A stretch of 64,000 nucleotides of DNA, from assembly GCF_040822115.1 (NCBI RefSeq), contig NZ_CP162004.1:3333001-3397000 (forward strand), read 5' to 3'. A program made the position numbers and the translations under genes. This DNA comes from Flavobacterium sp. WC2421. Its GTDB lineage: Bacteria > Bacteroidota > Bacteroidia > Flavobacteriales > Flavobacteriaceae. Below the pieces are notes generated by a model. It saw nothing but the letters and a program-made list of their open reading frames with translations. It was not told the DNA's origin and searched no databases. How positions within the stretch are numbered: the first letter of the stretch is position 1; each line of letters opens with the position of its first letter. Positions 19,595-29,316 of the stretch are shown piece after piece.

Positions 19595-20965
19595 ATGCCT
19601 CTAAATAAAGTAATACTAGGGAGTGAGGAATGGTGTTCTTTTCCTGAATTAGGAATCCCCACGATTAAAGCACGTGTAGATTCGGGCGCAAAAACATCGG
19701 CTCTACATGCAATAAATATTGCTCCTTTCATAAAAAACGAATCCAATTGGGTACGATTTGACATAAATCCTATTCAAAACAACCTTAAGACCGTTATTCA
19801 TTGCGAAGCTCCTTTAATCGACAAAAGAATAGTCAAAAGCTCTAGTGGATTTAGAGAACAACGGTATGTAATTCAAACTAATTTACAAATTGGAGAATCA
19901 ACATGGCCTATCGAAATGACATTGACCAACAGAGATTCAATGGGGTTTCGAATGCTTTTGGGTAGAGAAGCCATGAGTGGTCGAGTCCTTGTTGATCCAG
20001 AGCAAAAATACCTTTTAGGTCAACCCACTTCAGAAGCACTAAAAGAATTATATGTAAATGCTGAAAAAGCACCAACAGGTCTCCGCATTGGTGTCTTGGC
20101 CAGTAATCCTGAATTATACTCTAACAAACGTATCATGGAAGCGGGTGAAATGCGTGGTCACGAAATGCATTTTTTAAACATTAAAGAATGTTATATGAGA
20201 CTAGACGCTCAAACTCCCGAAATTCATTATAGAGGTGGTATCATTTTAAATCAATTTGACGCTATTATTCCAAGAATAAGACCAAGTATCACTTTTTATG
20301 GTTGCGCTTTAACTAGGCAATTTGAAGCATTAAAAGTATTTTGCTTAAATTCTGCAAGCGCTATTACACAATCTCGCGACAAGTTATATTCCCTCCAATT
20401 ATTATTAAATAGCGGTATTGGTATTCCTACTACTGGATTTGCGAATTCTCCATTAGATACAAATGATTTAATAAAAATGGTAGGTGGTTCTCCATTAATT
20501 GTAAAGTTATTAGAAGGAACTCAAGGAAAAGGAGTTGTACTCGCTGAAACAAAAAAAGCGGCAGAAAGTGTTATTAATGCATTTAAAAGTGTAAATGCCA
20601 ATATTTTAGTTCAAGAGTTTATCAAAGAAGCCGATGGAAAAGACATTCGCTGTTTTGTGATCGACGGAAAAGTAGTCGCTTCTATTCAACGTGAAGCTAT
20701 GCCAGGTGAATTTAGAGCGAACATACACCTTGGCGGAACAGCCACAGTAATAAAAGCAACTTCTGAAGAAAAACGCATAGCCATAAAAGCGGCAAAAGCG
20801 ATGGACTTAAAAGTAGCAGGTGTAGATATTATTCGTTCTGCAAAAGGGCCATTACTATTAGAAGTAAATTCTTCTCCAGGACTTGAAGGAATCGAAGGCG
20901 CCACAAACAAAGATATCGCAGGCGAAATGATTAAAGCCATCGAGAAGAATTTTAAGATAAAATAA
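19595..20965 (+). CDS. Fusion of retropepsin-like Zn-protease domain and RimK-type ATP-grasp ligase
   Basis: A 456-residue two-part protein. Residues about 1-145 match the so-called ATP-dependent zinc protease domain (RimB-like, retropepsin fold), with the aspartate motif DSGAKTSAL at 29-37 and a later LLGREAM. Residues about 155-456 are a RimK-type ATP-grasp ligase, with the glycine-rich [13 protein letters not shown], the [13 protein letters not shown] strand and the metal-binding [15 protein letters not shown]. RimK adds glutamate residues to the C-terminus of ribosomal protein S6 or to related substrates; the protease part may trim them. The DUF421 gene follows 3 nt after the stop. Confidence 0.88.
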   Translation: MPLNKVILGSEEWCSFPELGIPTIKARVDSGAKTSALHAINIAPFIKNESNWVRFDINPIQNNLKTVIHCEAPLIDKRIVKSSSGFREQRYVIQTNLQIGESTWPIEMTLTNRDSMGFRMLLGREAMSGRVLVDPEQKYLLGQPTSEALKELYVNAEKAPTGLRIGVLASNPELYSNKRIMEAGEMRGHEMHFLNIKECYMRLDAQTPEIHYRGGIILNQFDAIIPRIRPSITFYGCALTRQFEALKVFCLNSASAITQSRDKLYSLQLLLNSGIGIPTTGFANSPLDTNDLIKMVGGSPLIVKLLEGTQGKGVVLAETKKAAESVINAFKSVNANILVQEFIKEADGKDIRCFVIDGKVVASIQREAMPGEFRANIHLGGTATVIKATSEEKRIAIKAAKAMDLKVAGVDIIRSAKGPLLLEVNSSPGLEGIEGATNKDIAGEMIKAIEKNFKIK

Positions 20966-20968
20966 AAA

Positions 20969-21478
20969 GTGAATCCTTATCTTGACATAGTCATTCGAAG
21001 TGCAACTGTATATTTTTTTATGGTGATTGCTTTGCGCATCTTTGGTAAGAAAGAATTGTCACAGCTCAATACAGCCGATGTTATTTTGATATTACTAATT
21101 AGTAATTCGGTTCAAAATGCAATGGTTGGGAACAACACGAGTCTTTACGGAGGCTTAGTTGCTGCGACAATTTTATTTGGCATCAATTTTATTTTAAAAA
21201 AGTTAATGTTCAAATATCAAAAATTCAATAATTTCTTTATAGAAAAGCCTGAGATTTTAATTCACAATGGAACATTAGAATTTAAAACTTTAAGTAAGTT
21301 AAACATCACCTCTGAAGAATTGAGAGAAGCAATGAGAGAACATGGAGTGGAGCATTTTAAGGACGTGAAATTATCAATGTTAGAGATTGATGGCAACATT
21401 AGTATTATTACTGGCAATATCAATTTGAAACAGAGTCTTTATAAAAGAAAGAAAAAAGTAAAAAAAACAATCCACTAG
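20969..21478 (+). CDS. DUF421 (YetF-like) membrane protein
   Basis: A 169-residue protein beginning with GTG, directly behind the RimK-fusion stop codon. Residues about 10-85 hold two or three membrane segments with the family motif FGKKELSQLNTAD and LISNSVQNAM; the rest is the cytoplasmic DUF421 domain (EKPEILIHNGTL, then ITSEELREAMREHG). It is shorter than the usual YetF protein of about 220-230 residues and seems to be a reduced form. The function of the family is unknown. Tight coupling suggests co-expression with the ligase. Confidence 0.85.
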   Translation: MNPYLDIVIRSATVYFFMVIALRIFGKKELSQLNTADVILILLISNSVQNAMVGNNTSLYGGLVAATILFGINFILKKLMFKYQKFNNFFIEKPEILIHNGTLEFKTLSKLNITSEELREAMREHGVEHFKDVKLSMLEIDGNISIITGNINLKQSLYKRKKKVKKTIH

Positions 21479-21515
21479 TTTAAAAAAAATAACTTTTACT
21501 GACTTATAAAAACAA

Positions 21516-21553
21516 AAAGAGATCCAAGTTTAATTTAAAACTGGATCTCTTTT
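21516..21553. terminator. Bidirectional terminator
   Basis: A stem with arms AAAGAGATCCAAGTTT and its complement (one bulge), flanked by A-run and T-run. It separates the convergent DUF421 and phosphate-transporter genes. Confidence 0.85.
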
Positions 21554-21578
21554 TTTTTAGTAAATATTTATTTTCAGA

Positions 21579-22931
21579 TTATATAAACAATCTTAGAATA
21601 TAATATACTAACCCTGCCAATAATCCTGAAACCGGAATAGTTAAAACCCATGCCCATAACAAACTTACCGTTACACCCCAACGAACAGCCGAAATACGTT
21701 TAGTCAAACCTACCCCTATTATCGAACCCGTTATAGTATGAGTTGTACTTACTGGAACTTTAAAATGCTCCGTAAAATAAAGTGTCAAAGCTCCAGCAGT
21801 TTCTGCAGCAACTCCTTCAAATGATGTTACTTTAGTGATTTTTGACCCCATTGTTTTTACAATTTTCCAGCCACCACTTAAAGTTCCTATAGCAATAGCA
21901 GTATAACAAGCCAATGGAATCCATTCTGGCATTACTCCTTTAATTCCTTTTTCATCATTTGGCAAAACCACTTGCAACCATTCAGGAAGACTTACAATAT
22001 CAACACCGCTGGTCTTAATATAAACAGCTACTGCTGCTGCAATAATTCCCATTACTTTTTGCGAATCATTTCCTCCATGTCCTAAACTAAAAGCTGCCGA
22101 AGACAACAACTGCATTTTTTTCAAAACCGCATCCGCTCTATGTAAATTTAAACTACTAAATACTAAAGCGAAAATGGATATCGATATGATTATAAAAGCT
22201 ACTAAAAACCACTTTATATTGTGTGATTCAAATACTATACTCCAAAAAACAGAAGTTGCAAATCTTGGGTTTTCTATTTTTTCGAAGGGTACCATTTGGT
22301 TATAAACAAATAAAACAGAGCCTATCATTAATGCTAATGTAAACAATTTAGGCAACAAACTCTTCTTTGAGGCATTGAGTAACCAAATAGAAATAAAATA
22401 CGACATGACAGCTCCTAAAAGAGGTGCCAATACAATAAATGCAATGATAATAACGACACCTGAAGGCATCCCTCCATCTTTACCTGCTTTGTACCAACTT
22501 ACAATATTATACCAATGCTTGATGTGTTCTACTCCGTCTTCAACGATAACATAATCAGAAAATCCGTGTACAGCAATGGCATGAGCAATAGCCGCTCCAG
22601 CAAAACCTCCAATCAAAGTATGAGAGGAACTAGAAGGTATCCCTTGCCACCAAGTAATTAGATTCCAGATGATGGCCGCAACAACTCCCGCAAGAATTAC
22701 GGTCAAGTTAATCTGGCTAGAATCAGCCGTTTTTGCAACAGTATTAGCAACACCTAAACCAAAAACCCAGTACGCTAAGAAATTAAAAAAAGCAGCCCAT
22801 ACAACTGCTTGAAATGGGGAAAGAACTTTGGTTGCAACTACGGTAGCAATGGCATTTGCGGCATCGTGAAAACCATTGATGTAATCAAAAATCAAGGCCA
22901 ATACTATAATAACTATTAGTAGAGTAAACAT
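21579..22931 (-). CDS. PiT family inorganic phosphate transporter
   Basis: A 450-residue multi-pass membrane protein of the PiT family, which imports phosphate (as metal-phosphate) with protons or sodium. Both family signatures are visible: GFHDAANAIATVVATK near the N-terminus and the repeated one near the C-terminus (TEHFKVPVSTTHTITGSIIGVG), plus SSSSHTLIGGFAGAA and GHGGNDSQKVMG. About ten hydrophobic segments can be counted. It lies 36 nt after a DUF47 gene, the regular partner of this family. Confidence 0.94.
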   Translation of the reverse strand: MFTLLIVIIVLALIFDYINGFHDAANAIATVVATKVLSPFQAVVWAAFFNFLAYWVFGLGVANTVAKTADSSQINLTVILAGVVAAIIWNLITWWQGIPSSSSHTLIGGFAGAAIAHAIAVHGFSDYVIVEDGVEHIKHWYNIVSWYKAGKDGGMPSGVVIIIAFIVLAPLLGAVMSYFISIWLLNASKKSLLPKLFTLALMIGSVLFVYNQMVPFEKIENPRFATSVFWSIVFESHNIKWFLVAFIIISISIFALVFSSLNLHRADAVLKKMQLLSSAAFSLGHGGNDSQKVMGIIAAAVAVYIKTSGVDIVSLPEWLQVVLPNDEKGIKGVMPEWIPLACYTAIAIGTLSGGWKIVKTMGSKITKVTSFEGVAAETAGALTLYFTEHFKVPVSTTHTITGSIIGVGLTKRISAVRWGVTVSLLWAWVLTIPVSGLLAGLVYYILRLFI

Positions 22932-22967
22932 AATTTTAATTGAAAGATTGAGAAATTTTCGAAATTT

Positions 22968-23612
22968 TTAAGAATGCTTAACGGCAATTGATTCTAAAAC
23001 ACTTGCAACACTTTTACATTTATCAGTCGCAGTTTCTAAAATAGATAATACTTCTTTATATTTAATTATGTTTTTAGCATCTGTTTCATTTTCAAAAATC
23101 TCAAAAACAGCTTTATTATAAACTGTATCTGATTTATTTTCTAATTTCGAAATTCTAGCACAAGCTGCAGTAATATTTGGAATATTTTTTAAATTCCTCA
23201 ACTCCTTAACTGCTGCATCAATATTTTGACAAGCGTCAAGATTGATTTCTGTTAATTTTCTAATTGACTTCGTAATTTTATCCACTTGATACAAGCGCAT
23301 AATACTAGAAGCACCGTGCAAACGGTCTGCCACATTATCAATTGAAGTCACTAATGAGTGAATATCTTCTCTGTCAAATGGAGTAATGAAATTTCTACTC
23401 AACTCTAGATTAGTTTGGCGTGTAATATCCTCTCCTTTTTGTTCTAATGCATCAATCTTTTGAAAAAGAACTTCTCTTTCCTTCAAAGGAAGATTCACTG
23501 CCTCATGTAAATTGGAAGCTAATTCAATTAAATTACTAGATGCCTCTTCGAAAAGAGGAAAGAATTTTTTATCCTTCGGAACTAAAAATTGGAATATACT
23601 ATTTAATGACAT
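22968..23612 (-). CDS. DUF47 (PhoU-like) partner of the phosphate transporter
   Basis: A 214-residue, almost wholly helical protein of the DUF47 family, distantly related to PhoU. It has the family's opening (FFPLFEEASSNLIELA), the conserved DREDIHSLVTSIDNVADRLHGA and a C-terminal block of helices. DUF47 proteins are found next to PiT transporters and are thought to modulate them. It precedes the transporter by 36 nt on the same strand and should be in one transcript with it. Confidence 0.92.
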   Translation of the reverse strand: MSLNSIFQFLVPKDKKFFPLFEEASSNLIELASNLHEAVNLPLKEREVLFQKIDALEQKGEDITRQTNLELSRNFITPFDREDIHSLVTSIDNVADRLHGASSIMRLYQVDKITKSIRKLTEINLDACQNIDAAVKELRNLKNIPNITAACARISKLENKSDTVYNKAVFEIFENETDAKNIIKYKEVLSILETATDKCKSVASVLESIAVKHS

Positions 23613-23665
23613 TTTATATTTTTTTAGGGTACAAATTTAATTGATTTATTTTTTGGAAACCAACC

Positions 23666-25174
23666 TTAATTTAACAAATCATCTTCTATTTGAAAACTGT
23701 TTAAAAAAGCAACAGTTTTCTCAATATCATAATGTAAAATTCTATCTTCCTTTACAAATGAGACTTCTTCTCTATAAGAACTCAAGAACATTTCAATAAA
23801 ATCACTCGATTTTAAAGGTCTTCTAAATTCAATTGCCTGAGAAGCATTCATCAATTCAATGGCTAAAATCCGCTCCAAATTATCCATTACACGCAATGCT
23901 TTTGTAGCACCATTGGCACCCATACTCACATGATCTTCTTGTCCATTACTTGAGACAATACTATCAACACTTGCCGGTGTTGCTAATTGTTTATTTTGAC
24001 TTGCAATACTTGCAGCTGTATATTGAGGAATCATTAATCCCGAATTTAATCCTGGATTATCAACTAAAAAAGCAGGTAGATTTCGCAATCCAGATATTAA
24101 TTGGTACGTTCTTCTCTCAGAAATACTCCCTAATTCAGCCAAAGCAATTGCCATAAAGTCTAATGCTAATGCCAAAGGCTGACCATGAAAGTTTCCTCCT
24201 GATATAATTTGGTCACTTTCGATAAATATATTTGGGTTGTCTGTAACGGAATTAATCTCTGTTTTAAACACTTTTTTCACATAATCCATCGCATCTTTTG
24301 ATGCACCATGAACCTGAGGAATACATCTAAAAGAATACGGATCTTGAACATGAGTTTTTTCTTGCTCAATAATTTCGCTTCCTTCTAAAAAGTCTTTCAC
24401 GCGATTTGCCGTTACTATTTGTCCTTTATGAGGACGAATAAAATGAATTAACTCATTAAAGGGTTCTATTCTACCATCAAACCCTTCCAAAGACATTGCT
24501 CCAATTAAATCGGCCAAATACGAAAACTTATTCGCTTTCATTAAAATGTGAGCACCATAAGCACTCATAAATTGTGTACCATTTAATAAAGCCAGTCCTT
24601 CTTTGGATTTCAAAACGATGGGCTCCCAATTGAAACGTTCCATGATTACTTTGGAAGACACTTTATTTCCTTCAAAATAAACTTCTCCTTCTCCCAATAA
24701 TGGCAAAGATAAATGAGCTAAAGGTGCTAAATCTCCAGAAGCTCCTAATGAACCTTGCGTATAAATTACTGGTAATATGTCATTATTATAAAAAGCGACC
24801 AATCGCTCTACTGTTTGCAATTGTATCCCTGAATGTCCATAACTCAACGATTGAATTTTAAGTAACAGCATTAGCTTAACAATCGCTGTTGGCACTTCTT
24901 CACCTGTACCGCACGAATGCGATTTTACTAGGTTTTCTTGCAATTTTGATAAGTTTTCATTTGAAATTTTTACATTACAAAGAGAACCAAAACCAGTATT
25001 AATTCCATAAATAGGTTCCGAATGGGAAGCCATTTTTTTATCTAGATAATCTCTACACTTTTGAATATTAACTTTTGCTTCTTCTGAAAGTTCTATCGAT
25101 TTATGTTGTGCTATAATTTCTTGAACTATTTCTAGGGAAAGTATCTCGGTACTTATGTAATGTGTATTATCCAT
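23666..25174 (-). CDS. hutH: Histidine ammonia-lyase
   Basis: A 502-residue member of the aromatic amino acid lyase family, which removes ammonia from histidine to give urocanate. The MIO cofactor forms from Ala145-Ser146-Gly147 in GSLGASGDLAPLAH. At the substrate-selectivity position residues 85-86 are Ser-His, as in histidine lyases and not the His-Leu of tyrosine or Phe-Leu of phenylalanine lyases. No other hut gene is adjacent, which is odd for a pathway enzyme. A 10-bp inverted repeat stands just upstream of the start. The DUF47 gene begins 53 bp after its stop. A role in pigment-related lyase chemistry is the alternative. Confidence 0.88.
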   Translation of the reverse strand: MDNTHYISTEILSLEIVQEIIAQHKSIELSEEAKVNIQKCRDYLDKKMASHSEPIYGINTGFGSLCNVKISNENLSKLQENLVKSHSCGTGEEVPTAIVKLMLLLKIQSLSYGHSGIQLQTVERLVAFYNNDILPVIYTQGSLGASGDLAPLAHLSLPLLGEGEVYFEGNKVSSKVIMERFNWEPIVLKSKEGLALLNGTQFMSAYGAHILMKANKFSYLADLIGAMSLEGFDGRIEPFNELIHFIRPHKGQIVTANRVKDFLEGSEIIEQEKTHVQDPYSFRCIPQVHGASKDAMDYVKKVFKTEINSVTDNPNIFIESDQIISGGNFHGQPLALALDFMAIALAELGSISERRTYQLISGLRNLPAFLVDNPGLNSGLMIPQYTAASIASQNKQLATPASVDSIVSSNGQEDHVSMGANGATKALRVMDNLERILAIELMNASQAIEFRRPLKSSDFIEMFLSSYREEVSFVKEDRILHYDIEKTVAFLNSFQIEDDLLN

Positions 25175-25180
25175 TTCGTA

Positions 25181-25206
25181 TTGAATTTTGAGTAGCCAAA
25201 ATTCAA
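25181..25206. promoter_or_regulatory. Perfect inverted repeat upstream of hutH (candidate operator)
   Basis: TTGAATTTTG and CAAAATTCAA flank a 6-nt spacer, 6 bp before the hutH start codon. On the minus strand the arm resembles a -7 element, so a bound regulator would sit on the promoter or first transcribed bases. Confidence 0.5.
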
Positions 25207-25607
25207 TAAATCAATATTAAAAAGCAACATATATTGCTAATAATTTAAAATACTTATCAAAACATACCTGCATTATAAATTTACCCCATAATTTACTCAC
25301 AAAACCATTATAAATAAGCACTAAAACTAAAAAGCACACCCTTTTTTGCATTCAAAAAATGAAAAATGAATCAATAGAGTGGCTTATTCTTTAGCTTATA
25401 CAAGCAAAAAACACCTGTTTGAATGGTTTCAAATAAAAAAAACAACAAAAAAACTACTCAAATTCTTTCCTACTTAAAAAAAAATCAACAATAGTTACAA
25501 TAAAAAGCCTTTATAATAAGGAATACATAATCAGAGGTGAATAATATCCTTATTTTTGAAATATTCGCAAAAACGGAATAAAGGTTTTTCATTTTTATAA
25601 AAAACTG
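25207..25607. other. Intergenic region between hutH and the thr leader
   Basis: About 400 bp of AT-rich DNA between divergent hutH and thrABC. A second TATTTTTG box stands at 25551-25558 and may be an additional thr promoter. No credible ORF was found. Confidence 0.4.
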
Positions 25608-25615
25608 TATTTTTG
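25608..25615 (+). promoter_or_regulatory. Promoter -7 element of the thr leader
   Basis: TATTTTTG fits the TAnnTTTG consensus and is 10 bp upstream of the leader ATG, implying a very short 5' untranslated region. The -33 region is a T-run without a clear TTG. Confidence 0.55.
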
Positions 25616-25625
25616 TCACATCATA

Positions 25626-25727
25626 ATGAACAATAACAGAACTACATATCATTCTTCGATAACAACTCAAAACAGAGTTGCCATTTCTGTTACTTCTACT
25701 TTTACTACAACAACTACTACCCCTTAG
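25626..25727 (+). CDS. Threonine-rich leader peptide of the thr operon
   Basis: A 33-residue reading frame just after a consensus promoter and 106 bp before thrA. Twelve of its 33 residues are threonine, six of them consecutive at its end (TTTTTTP before the stop), together with a few Ile and Val. Such a peptide is the sensor of ribosome-mediated attenuation: with little charged tRNA-Thr the ribosome stalls on the Thr codons and the downstream terminator fails to form. The name thrL is used for the E. coli counterpart. I infer the function from content and position; the peptide has no role of its own. Confidence 0.8.
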   Translation: MNNNRTTYHSSITTQNRVAISVTSTFTTTTTTP

Positions 25728-25816
25728 GGGTATACATTTTACATATAATCCAATTTTATATTTTTCTTTTTTAAGAAAGAAAGGTATTGGATGTATAAAA
25801 GACATTGCATTTTTTT
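25720..25816 (+). promoter_or_regulatory. Candidate transcription attenuator between leader and thrA
   Basis: A CCCC/GGGG hairpin overlaps the leader stop codon (25720-25730). Next, ATCCAAT (25748-25754) pairs with ATTGGAT (25786-25792) around an inner TTTCTT/AAGAAA stem, and a T-run follows at 25810-25816. The T-run is about 17 nt past the last stem, so which pairing makes the terminator is not certain. Confidence 0.5.
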
Positions 25817-25833
25817 AAATTAAAACAAATAAA

Positions 25834-28281
25834 ATGAAAGTATTAAAATTTGGCGGAACTTCGGTTGCCAATGCACAAAATATAAAACTAGTCCTAGACA
25901 TAGTCCAAAAACAAGCAAAACAAGATCAATTAATCGTAGTCGTATCTGCACTAAGTAAAGTAACTGATTTACTTCAGTTGGCTTCCCAAAAAGCAGCTGC
26001 AAATGATGAAGGATACAAAGAAATAGTTGCTGAAATTGAGAAAAAACACTTAGATACATTAAAAGAATTTATTCCAGTAAGCGAGCAAAGTAGTTTGTTG
26101 AGCCATATTAAAAGAATCATCAACCATCTTGAAACATTATTGGATGGCTGTTACCTTTTAGGAGAACTTTCTGCTAGAACAGCTGATACTATTTTAAGTT
26201 TTGGTGAATTATTGTCTTCTTATATTATTGCAGAAGCTTTAAAACAAAATCTAAAAAACAGCAGTTACAAAGACAGTCGCGAGTTGATTAAAACCAATAC
26301 TAATTTTGGAAAAGCAGCAGTAAATTTTGAAATAACAAATCAATTAATTGTTGATTATTTTGCTTCTAATGAAAGTCAAGTAGTGGTTATGCCTGGATTT
26401 ATTGCTTCGTCTGTCGATGGAATCATTACTACTTTAGGTCGTGGTGGATCCGATTATACTGCAGCAATTTTAGCTGGAGCATTAGACGTAACTGATTTAG
26501 AAATTTGGACAGATGTAAACGGAATGTTTACTGCCAACCCTAAAATTGTAAAGCAAGCGCAACCTATCGCAACAATTTCGTACCAAGAAGCAATGGAATT
26601 GTCACATTTTGGTGCCAAAGTATTATATCCCCCAACAATTCAACCTGTTTTAAGAAAAAATATTCCTATTCATATCAAGAATACTTTTGAGCCAGATGCG
26701 GAAGGAACATATATATCCAATAATGCTACTGCAAATGGAAATCCAGTAAAAGGAATCAGCCACATTGATAACATCACTTTAATCACACTGGAAGGACCTG
26801 GAATGATTGGTGTATTAGGATCTTCAAAAAGATTGTTTGAAGTTTTATCACAGGCCAATGTGAATGTTATTTTTATAACTCAAGCCTCATCAGAGCATTC
26901 TATTTGTATCGGAATTTTAAATTCAGATGCTAATGCTGCAGAAGAAGCCATCAATAAAGCTTTTGAAATCGAAATTTTACAAAACAAAATCGAACCTTGT
27001 ATTGTAGAAAAAAACTTATGCATTATTGCTTTAGTGGGTGAGAACATGAAAAACCACCAAGGACTAAGCGGTAAAATGTTTAGTACTTTAGGAAAAAACA
27101 ATGTAAACATTCGTGCGATTGCTCAAGGTGCTTCTGAAAGAAACATATCGGCAGTAATTAATGAAAGAGATGTTAAAAAAGCCTTGAATACGCTTCATGA
27201 ACGCTTTTTTGAAGACAACACTAAACAACTAAACCTTTTTGTTATGGGTGTTGGAAATGTAGGCGAAAAATTCATCGATCAAATCAGCCAACAAAAGAAG
27301 TTCCTAAAAGATAACTTAAAAATAAACCTAAGAGTTATTGCTTTGGCCAATTCTAGAAAAATGCTTTTTGATGAAGATGGAATTGATCTAAAATCATGGC
27401 AAACACTTTTGGACAATGGAGAAAAAGCAGACCAACAATTGTTCATTGAGCAAGTAAAAAACCTCAATTTACGCAACAGTATTTTTGTAGATATTACAGC
27501 AAATGCAAGCGTTTCTGAAACTTATGCACACTATTTAAGAGAGAGTGTTGCCGTAGTAACTTGTAATAAAATAGCATGTTCATCAGCGTTTGACAATTAT
27601 AAAAGTCTAAAAAGTTTATCTCGTAGATACAATGCTCCTTTCTTGTTTGAAACGAATGTTGGTGCAGGATTACCGATCATTGACACGGTTAAAAACTTAG
27701 TTGCATCGGGTGATAAAGTAAATAAAATACAAGCAGTTTTATCTGGAAGTTTGAATTTTATCTTTAATAATTTTGATTCCAATAATTCTTTTCATGATGT
27801 GGTAAAAGAAGCAGGTGTGCAAGGATTTACGGAGCCAGACCCAAAGATTGATTTGAGCGGAATTGATGTTGCTAGAAAGATCTTGATTTTAATTCGAGAA
27901 AGCGGTTATAAAATGGAAATTGAAGAAATTGAAAACAAATCTTTCCTTCCAATCGAATGCATGGAAACAGCAAATAATGAAGAATTCTTTAAATCCCTTA
28001 CACAATATGCTAGCCATTTTGAAGGAATTTTGGCGGAAGCCAATGCCAAAGAAAGCCGCTTAAAATTTGTTGCTCAGTTTGAAGATGGAAAAGCAAGCGT
28101 AGGTTTGCAATTCATCCCAAAAGACCATCCATTTTACAACTTAGAAGGAAAAGATAATATCGTATTGTTCTACACTGATCGTTATGTAGACCAACCTTTA
28201 TTGATAAAAGGTGCTGGTGCTGGTGCTGCGGTTACTGCTTCGGGAATTTTTGCCGATGTAATTAGGATAGGGAATGTTTAA
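25834..28281 (+). CDS. thrA: Bifunctional aspartate kinase / homoserine dehydrogenase
   Basis: An 815-residue fusion of the first and third steps from aspartate to threonine. The kinase part opens with KFGGTSVAN and includes GRGGSDYTAA; residues about 300-460 hold the paired ACT regulatory domains (LEGPGMIGVLGSSKR) that usually sense threonine. The dehydrogenase begins near residue 465 with the NAD(P)-binding FVMGVGNVGEKF and has the GAGLPI and SGSLNFIFNNF blocks. Length and order match E. coli ThrA. It is the first structural gene of the operon, behind a Thr-rich leader. Confidence 0.96.
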   Translation: MKVLKFGGTSVANAQNIKLVLDIVQKQAKQDQLIVVVSALSKVTDLLQLASQKAAANDEGYKEIVAEIEKKHLDTLKEFIPVSEQSSLLSHIKRIINHLETLLDGCYLLGELSARTADTILSFGELLSSYIIAEALKQNLKNSSYKDSRELIKTNTNFGKAAVNFEITNQLIVDYFASNESQVVVMPGFIASSVDGIITTLGRGGSDYTAAILAGALDVTDLEIWTDVNGMFTANPKIVKQAQPIATISYQEAMELSHFGAKVLYPPTIQPVLRKNIPIHIKNTFEPDAEGTYISNNATANGNPVKGISHIDNITLITLEGPGMIGVLGSSKRLFEVLSQANVNVIFITQASSEHSICIGILNSDANAAEEAINKAFEIEILQNKIEPCIVEKNLCIIALVGENMKNHQGLSGKMFSTLGKNNVNIRAIAQGASERNISAVINERDVKKALNTLHERFFEDNTKQLNLFVMGVGNVGEKFIDQISQQKKFLKDNLKINLRVIALANSRKMLFDEDGIDLKSWQTLLDNGEKADQQLFIEQVKNLNLRNSIFVDITANASVSETYAHYLRESVAVVTCNKIACSSAFDNYKSLKSLSRRYNAPFLFETNVGAGLPIIDTVKNLVASGDKVNKIQAVLSGSLNFIFNNFDSNNSFHDVVKEAGVQGFTEPDPKIDLSGIDVARKILILIRESGYKMEIEEIENKSFLPIECMETANNEEFFKSLTQYASHFEGILAEANAKESRLKFVAQFEDGKASVGLQFIPKDHPFYNLEGKDNIVLFYTDRYVDQPLLIKGAGAGAAVTASGIFADVIRIGNV

Positions 28282-28287
28282 AAATTA

Positions 28288-28361
28288 GTTTCAAGTTTAA
28301 AGTTTCAAGTTAAATCTTTATTTCAAAGCACTTTTTTAACCTGAAACTTTAAACTTGAAAC
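28288..28361. repeat. Long inverted repeat in the thrA-thrB gap
   Basis: Arms 28288-28314 and 28335-28361 are complementary at 26 of 27 positions, separated by 20 nt. The arms are themselves built of tandem GTTTCAAGTTTAAA-like units. It fills almost the whole 95-bp gap. Confidence 0.8.
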
Positions 28362-28376
28362 CTGAAACAAAAAATC

Positions 28377-29297
28377 ATGAATGAAATAAAAATATTTTGC
28401 CCCGCTACAATTGCCAATCTATCTTGTGGATTTGATGTCCTAGGATTGTGTTTAGACAATGTGGGTGACGAAATGGTTATTCGAAAATCAGATCAAAAAG
28501 GAATACGCATCACTAAATTAGTAGGTGCCGACTTGCCTCTTGAAACCGAAAAGAACGTTGCTGGAGTTGCCGCTTTGGCGATGCTAGAAGCCTTAGATTC
28601 GGATGCAGGATTTGAAATCGAAATTTACAAAAACATCAAAGCCGGAAGCGGAATTGGAAGTAGTGCTGCCAGTTCGGCAGGAGCGGTTTTTGGAATTAAT
28701 GAATTGCTAGGAAGACCTTTTGAAATCAAAGATTTGGTTCCATTTGCCATGCAAGGCGAAAAACTAGCTTGCGGAAACGCTCATGCTGATAATGTGGCTC
28801 CTGCTCTATTGGGTGGTTTTACATTAGTGCGCAGTTACGCGCCGCTGGATATAATCAAAATCGAAAGTCCGTCAGAGTTATACGCTACAGTGGTTCACCC
28901 ACAAATTGAGTTAAAAACATCGGATGCACGCTCGGTATTGAAACAAACTGTTTCCCTAAAAAGCGCCATTATGCAATGGGGAAATGTAGGTGGATTAATC
29001 GCTGGTTTGTATACCAAAGATTACGATTTAATAGGTCGCTCATTACATGACGAAATTGTGGAACCGTTGCGCTCTGTATTGATTCCGGGATTTGATTTAA
29101 TCAAACAAACTGCCTTAGAAAATGGTGCTTTGGGTTCTGGGATATCAGGTTCTGGTCCTTCTATTTTTGCTTTAAGCAAAGGAGAAGCTACCGCAAATAA
29201 AATTGCAAAAGCCATGAGTGCTGTTTATGACGAAATGAAATTACCGTACGAGATTCATGTTTCAAAAGTGAATCCTGATGGTGTGAGAATAATATAA
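28377..29297 (+). CDS. thrB: Homoserine kinase
   Basis: A 306-residue GHMP kinase that phosphorylates homoserine with ATP, the penultimate step of threonine synthesis. The nucleotide-binding loop is GSGIGSSAASSAGAV near residue 90, the family opening is KIFCPATIANLSCGFD, and the C-terminal GSGISGSGPSIFAL is the third GHMP motif. It lies between thrA and thrC in the same direction, with gaps of 95 and 117 bp that each hold an inverted repeat. Confidence 0.95.
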   Translation: MNEIKIFCPATIANLSCGFDVLGLCLDNVGDEMVIRKSDQKGIRITKLVGADLPLETEKNVAGVAALAMLEALDSDAGFEIEIYKNIKAGSGIGSSAASSAGAVFGINELLGRPFEIKDLVPFAMQGEKLACGNAHADNVAPALLGGFTLVRSYAPLDIIKIESPSELYATVVHPQIELKTSDARSVLKQTVSLKSAIMQWGNVGGLIAGLYTKDYDLIGRSLHDEIVEPLRSVLIPGFDLIKQTALENGALGSGISGSGPSIFALSKGEATANKIAKAMSAVYDEMKLPYEIHVSKVNPDGVRII

Positions 29298-29316
29298 TAT
29301 TAAATAAAAATTTAAG

